Positions 59,101-64,000 of a DNA stretch of 64,000 nt are shown piece after piece. This DNA is from Moniliophthora roreri. Its lineage: Eukaryota; Basidiomycota; Agaricomycetes; Agaricales; Marasmiaceae. Under the pieces are notes generated by a model. The model saw only the letters and a list, made by a program, of their open reading frames with translations, had not been told where the DNA came from and ran no database searches. The position numbers were made by a program, and so were the translations under genes. The first letter of the stretch is position 1, and each line of letters opens with the position of its first letter. The DNA is taken from NCBI GenBank assembly GCA_001466705.2, contig LATX02000189.1:806001-870000 (forward strand). Direction: 5' to 3'.

Positions 59101-62100
59101 CCTTCGAAGCATGCATTTCCATCTGACTCTGGAGAAGGTCTGCAAGATCCTTTCGTGTTGGACCGCTTTCGTTTATCCAACGACTGGAGTCTTTACCGCA
59201 TCGCACTTTTCGGGCATCAGGGTCTGTACCGGACAAAGGCAGTGATGGTCCGGGCGAAGATGCTTGGGACTGCGGAACAGGTTTTACGCTTGTGACAGGA
59301 GCGCCTGGACGCTTCAAAGCACCTGTAGTCGGTTTAACTACCCGCGAGCCTTGCACTTCCACTGGTGTTTCAGCTCTGGATTCGGGTCGGCTGCTACCCA
59401 AGGGCAGCTTTCGACGTACTCCGGTGAGCTTGCTAGCAGGCGCTTTTGATACGGTAGCTTCAACAGGACTAGGAACATCAGATTCTGGAGCCGCTGGAGG
59501 AACGGCAAGAGGGGGAGCCGGTACGGCTTGTTTTGGCTTGGGTGGCAGAGAGGCCGCTGCTGGCACTGTTGCTCCTGCAGGGCGGGCTGCTTGTATCAAA
59601 GGTACTGCAGTGTTCCGAGAGGCCGGCTTCAAGGAATTGGTCTGCTGCATGACGTAATCAAAACCCGCAGACGCAATAACAGTTGGTAAGATGGCCTGTG
59701 CACCCTTTCGAACATCGCCATTACGATCATCCAGCGATGAAACGATAGGCCCTGCCCAGTTGCTGAGGTCCAGAGAGGGTGAAAGCTCGTGCTCTTTGAA
59801 CCAATCCACAATCCAGTGCAGTAGCGTACCCTTCTGCAATGGGTTTGCTGTTTCCAAACCAGAGGTTAGGCCTGGCACCATCGACTCTAATCCTTCACAG
59901 GCGGTCGCAATGGCTGTCAAAGTTTGGAGAGCAGCATTTCGGATCGGAGCTTTCTGATCGGATAAGACTGTGGCCACAGGTAACACAAAGAACTTATTCT
60001 GCTTCTCGAAAGGTTTACCCATCCCCGTTGCGATCCGAGCAACTATATCCAGGGCAAGGGTTTGAACGGCTTTGTTCGCGTCGACTACACGTGCCTTCAG
60101 CACTTGAGCGATCTCACCTGGTAGAATATTCAGGCATCTGTAACAAAGGACGAACCTATCACTCACCCATCGATGGTTTCAAGCGTTTGTTGCTGCCCTG
60201 ATCCAAGATAGCTTGGAGATTCTCAAGTGCCTCTTTCTTCGTTTTCCATGCGTCACTTTTCGCATCCGCAAGAATGGTTGTTCCTTTCAACAAGCTGTCG
60301 ATCTCAACGCGAGGGAATAGGTCGTCTAGAGGATCACCACCTGTAGTACCGCCCTTAGACGTCGTAGTAGGCATGGAGGCCACATCTGCGGACACACGAG
60401 TTGGCTCCGGGGCCGGTGTACCTTCAACTTTGTCGAATTCGACTGTGATAGTGTTGAGTAGCTGTGGATTCAGGTCTTCGAGTAGATCCGTTATACCTGA
60501 TGCGGAGAGTCAGTTAACTTCAGTATCTTACGATATCACACGATACTGACTAGAGCCTGCGAATAACTTCACAGTCACTAAAGCTTTGGTTGCGCTCGTT
60601 CGGACAGCTGCATTAGAGTTTTGCAACCCAGTCTTCAGGAAATCGATCAGATTCCGCAATGACAGTCCCTCGATGCCAAATTCCGTGAGAGCGGAGTTAA
60701 CCCAAGTAACCGCATCGGCCAAAACTTTCGGTGCCTTCTGTTTCGACAAGGCATCGTATGCTGTCCAATCAATAATAACGTCAACGTAAGCCTACGAGAT
60801 GAAAATGAGCACATACCCTGATTCAGTACGAACTGCAAGGACGTTTTCTCTGCAAAAAGGAGCATGGCATCACCAGCAGGCTTCTTCAGCTTCATGTCGC
60901 CCAACTTCTCGCTCATGTGTGGAACACATAGGGCCACACATGATCGACCAAACGATGGTGCACGTTCTGCAAGAAGACTGCAAATACCGTAGAGCTTTGC
61001 TGCTACTTGGAAGTTCTTCTCGGCCCAGCCCTTTTTCGCTAAGGTTCGAATCACCACTTCCGCGTCTACATTGTCAATGATCCCTTCCAGCCACGTATTC
61101 ACCTCATCTAAGGCAGCCAAACGAGTCTTCCAGTTGGCGTCGCTAAGATCCGTGAGTATATTGGATGGTATGAGGTCTTGGGCAAGGGCATCTGCATCTT
61201 CAGGCGTGTGTTTGTACTTGAACGTATCAAGAACACCAGGGGCAGCAGGTGGCGGCGCTTTACCAGACTTTGTGGCAGCTGGGGGTGGTTTCTTCGGTGC
61301 TGAAGTAGCAGGTGGGGCAGCAGGAGCGGCAGGGGCAGTAGGAGCACTCGCATCCCCACCTGGTGCTTTCTTTTGTGCCTGGTGATCACAGATGTTAGGC
61401 ATTACCACCTCAAACACGGGGATGAGGCTCACCAAAAGTCGGGCTGGAGGTTTCCCCACCGGTTTCTTGGGAGGTGCAGACTGTACCAGCGCTTCAGCCT
61501 CATCTGCAGGAGGGGGAGGCTTTGTAGCCGCGGATTTCTCTACAGGAGGCTTCTTCGCAGGAGCTGCCGGCGGAGCAGCCTTTGGAGGAGGGGCCTTAGG
61601 AGGACCACTGGTACCCACTTTGCACTTCACTGTTGCCTTCTCGAATGCTTCCTTGATCTTCGCCTTTCGTACATCTGCGAGACCCTCAATAACAGCATTT
61701 AAAGGTCGCTCGCCCACCATTTTCATCAATGTTCCCATACATGTGGCTGCTTCGTTTCGGGCACCCTCAAACCCATCTTCCAAGAGTGTAGCTAGTGTTT
61801 CCGCCAGGGGTTTAACTTCGCCGGAAGGTATAGGTGTTTTCGCCGCAGAAAGGCAACGACCCAGGAACTTTAGAGTCCCTTCCTTAACTTGAGGGTTCTT
61901 CGACGTCAATGCAGGTTTGAGATCCGGAAGGATATCCCCGAGGGTGGTCTACGGCCAGTCAATTAGGAATTGGGTCATGTTGAGAGTTACCAGTACTTAC
62001 CGACTCAAAAACGGCATCGAGTGCAACTCCAAGTGAGTCCGTCACGTTAGCTTTTCGCTCTTTGAGCCTCTCCAACATGGGTGGTACCACTATTTCCCGA

Positions 62101-63381
62101 TAACGTGCGAAAGAGGTCATCATGCCCTTCGCAAGAGCCTCCATACAAGAGGCTGCGGTCATGACACAATTTATGTTTGCATCGCCTTGAATCCTCGTTG
62201 CAAGGGACTTTGCAACGTCTGCCAATTCAGGGGCTTCCTTGATGCGAGGAGTTGAAGCGAGAAGGGTATTGAGTTCGTCCAGTACTTCTTTCCGTTCCTT
62301 CCATTTTGAGGACGTAAGCATCGATGATAATGTGGAAGGGAGCTTTGGGACGATGTCAACAACCTCGGCAAATGCACGAGGATCCAAATCTGCCGGTTCA
62401 TCTGCATTGGACAAGTGTGACTTTCTGGACTGAGCATGCGCAAGCCAATATGTCCTACCTGTGGCAGCATCAGCCCCTCCGTCTTCACCTCTACCACTCT
62501 CTGCCATCGCCTCTGCTTCTCTTGCTTGAGTCTTCGTCATCCTTTCAGGCTTCAGAGATCCCTTCCCCTTTCCTTCCTTCTCCATACCCTCAAAAGCTTC
62601 TTTCAGCTCCTTAACTTGCACGGGCTTCAAATTATTCAGCCATGACTCGATGCCGGGTCCAAGGTATTGATACAATACGCGTGTGAGTGCAGTTCCTTCT
62701 GCTCGAACTGTCTTATCAGTGTGGCCAAAAATCTTTGGCAGCGATTTAAGAATTGGGGGAGGTGGTGTCGTCTGTATGCCGAAGAGCCTGAATAGAAGTA
62801 AGACGCGTGAACATGTGGGGGTTAAGACGCGTGAGCCCACCTCATGATCTCCTTCAACGCTGTAACGCAACCAGCTACAGCCTTGGGCTGTTTAGCACCA
62901 AGACCAGGTAATATATCGTTCTTTTATCCGCGAAGGTCAGAGACGTTTGGGGTTGTGATCAATCGAGCGGGCGTACCACGACACCAGTACCATTGTTTTC
63001 GACCTCGACATACTGAAGCACCAGCTCTAATGCCTGTGCCTTTGTTCCAGCTCTTGCAGACCCGAAACATTTGTCCACCAATGCGGGAACCACCGCCTCG
63101 CGAGTCTTAGCCGCTGTCTCTCCTGCAAACTTAACCAATGCCACTAGACACTCCACGCCCTTCTCCTGAGCAACTGCATTGGAGTCTGTTGCGATTTTCT
63201 TGAGTAAATCCGAGTTGTTAATATATGGTTTGAACACTGGATCGTCGTCTGATGCTGTGTTTTGGAAAGTCTTGACCAGGGATTCATAAGCGCTGACTCT
63301 GGCCTTCCAATTCTTGTGAGCGAGCCGATCCGATATTGGCATGGACGAAAAGTCCTCTTCTGGTGGAGGAGGTCCGTCCAT
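56172..63381 (-). CDS. XMAP215/Stu2/Dis1 microtubule polymerase with chTOG-like multi-TOG array
   Basis: Microtubule plus-end polymerase of spindle poles and kinetochores. Start MDGPPPPEEDFSSMPISDRL at 63381 with TOG1 (LAHKNWKARVSAYESLVKTF). TOG2: SMLTSSKWKERKEVLDELNT (about 62280-62340). Then two Pro/Ala/Lys linkers (GPPKAPPPKAAPPAAPAKKP near 61590). TOG3: LTDLSDANWKTRLAALDEVN (about 61100-61160). TOG4: DAKSDAWKTKKEALENLQAI (about 60205-60265), followed by a Pro/Ala-rich linker. TOG5: RWINESGPTRKDLADLLQSQ then a HEAT array to about 58380. A long Ser/Pro basic linker follows (57900-58330). A final helical domain is DITLTISSILSNDPSRSVDA to FPAIEHFLQSVPPNDWR, like the C-terminal domain of metazoan members. 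About 2,200 aa over 10 exons, against two TOGs and about 800-890 aa in ascomycete yeasts. Confidence 0.92.
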
Positions 63382-63527
63382 AATGAATAGGAACAAGGAG
63401 GAACAAGGGTGTGAGTATGAAGTGCAAGTTGAACCGTTGCAGCAATCAAACCTGCTCACTCAGGCTGCCGCACGTGACACATTAAATTTCGACCCAAAAA
63501 ATCTGGAAGTCAGGTTTCGTAAGTTCT
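63382..63527. promoter_or_regulatory. Bidirectional promoter TOG gene / NOC3
   Basis: 146 bp between divergent starts. It contains CACGTG within gccgcacgtgac at about 63472, an E-box-like site of the kind bound by bHLH factors such as Cbf1. Confidence 0.45.
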
Positions 63528-64000
63528 ATGGCTAAAAGACCTGCTGCTACTTCTCAGGTATATACCGGAAATAATGGTCGGTAATATGCACTGATGTTTT
63601 ATAGGCCAGCAGAAAGAAACAAAAAAGGAACCACAAACCTCAACCGAATCCAAAACTTCAAAAGTCAAAAGGAAAAGGCAAAGAAAAGGCTGCAGACAGA
63701 CCCACGATTCCTATCCCTGTTGCAGACGGTGAGGACGATGTAGAACTGTCAGACCAAGACCTCGGACTTTTGGATCAGTACGCTGTTGCTGCAAGCTTCC
63801 TAGGTTCTCTTGACCGGAAGGGGATCGCTAGGCGCGTCTTGTTCTATCTAATTATCGGTTCTCTCTGACCATTCTTTATAGAAGTAAAAAGGAGACTGAA
63901 AGGCTTCATCAGCTCACTAAGCCTGCTAGAAAAGCTCCTGTCGAAGACGATCTCCCTTCAGTTGACTCGCACGACGAAGATGACGAGGAATGGAGCTCTG
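63528..64000 (+). CDS. NOC3: Nucleolar complex protein 3, 5' end (runs off the window)
   Basis: Noc3 works with Noc2 in export of 60S pre-ribosomes and in replication licensing in yeast. Start MAKRPAATSQ at 63528. After an intron with acceptor tatag near 63604 the frame reads ASRKKQKRNHKPQPNPKLQK, a basic nucleolar region. ELSDQDLGLLDQYAVAASFL then GSLDRKGIAR is the diagnostic Noc3 start. A second intron near 63837-63880 leads to SKKETERLHQLTKPARKAPV and an acidic stretch (DSHDEDDEEWSS) open at 64000. About 130 of roughly 750-850 residues are in the window. Confidence 0.88.

Noticed and set aside
61040..61056. GGTTCGAATC, resembling a tRNA T-loop box
   Set aside because: It lies within TOG coding sequence and no matching A box or cloverleaf is present upstream on either strand.

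Overview
The window is nuclear DNA of a filamentous basidiomycete, most likely an Agaricomycete. Coding regions are broken by many short introns, mostly about 50-60 nt with GT..AG ends and CTNAC-like branch sites. Genes are dense on both strands. The gene content is fungal (beta-1,3-glucan synthase, Sct1/Gpt2-type acyltransferase, Ptc7, Gir2-like protein) and the closest matches I recall are from mushroom-forming fungi. No prokaryotic, viral, rRNA, tRNA or CRISPR feature was recognised.

Layout. 1-12.5 kb: 5' two thirds of a beta-1,3-glucan synthase gene (-), a leucine-rich-repeat protein of unknown role (+), a mitochondrial PP2C phosphatase Ptc7 (+), an Mgr3-like mitochondrial TPR protein (-), and a secreted GH5 mannanase-like protein that lacks both catalytic glutamates (+). 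12.8-31.3 kb: XPD/Rad3 helicase (+), a tiny Cys-rich protein (-), the i-AAA protease Yme1 (-), a cyclin-D1-binding-protein-1-like protein with a GC-AG intron (+), a FHIP dynein-adaptor subunit (+), a DNAJC9-like J protein (-), a short-chain dehydrogenase (-) and a SET-domain methyltransferase (+). 31.4-36 kb: a UPF0658 Golgi-type membrane protein with one very long intron (+), a 487-bp PIF/Harbinger-derived inverted-repeat element, and a dolichyldiphosphatase-like PAP2 protein (+) immediately downstream of it.

36-48.4 kb: a large Ser/Pro-rich nuclear-type protein (-), a CCCH zinc-finger protein (-), an RWDD1/Gir2 protein (-), mitochondrial ribosomal protein bS21m (+), a gene-poor stretch holding a second copy of the tiny Cys-rich family, and eIF2B-alpha (-). 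48.4-64 kb: an unrecognised 211-aa protein (+), methionine aminopeptidase 1 (+), a glycerol-3-phosphate acyltransferase (-), a very large multi-TOG XMAP215/Stu2 microtubule polymerase (-) and the 5' end of NOC3 (+).

Most genes are unrelated housekeeping genes, often arranged as divergent pairs sharing promoters of about 70-250 bp. The one functional link I see is the i-AAA protease Yme1 and its putative adaptor Mgr3 about 8 kb apart. The most unusual items are the GH5 pseudoenzyme, the Harbinger-derived element in a host promoter, the GC-AG intron, and the two MC-start Cys-rich small proteins. Exon boundaries were read by eye from splice signals and frame continuity, so individual junctions may be off.
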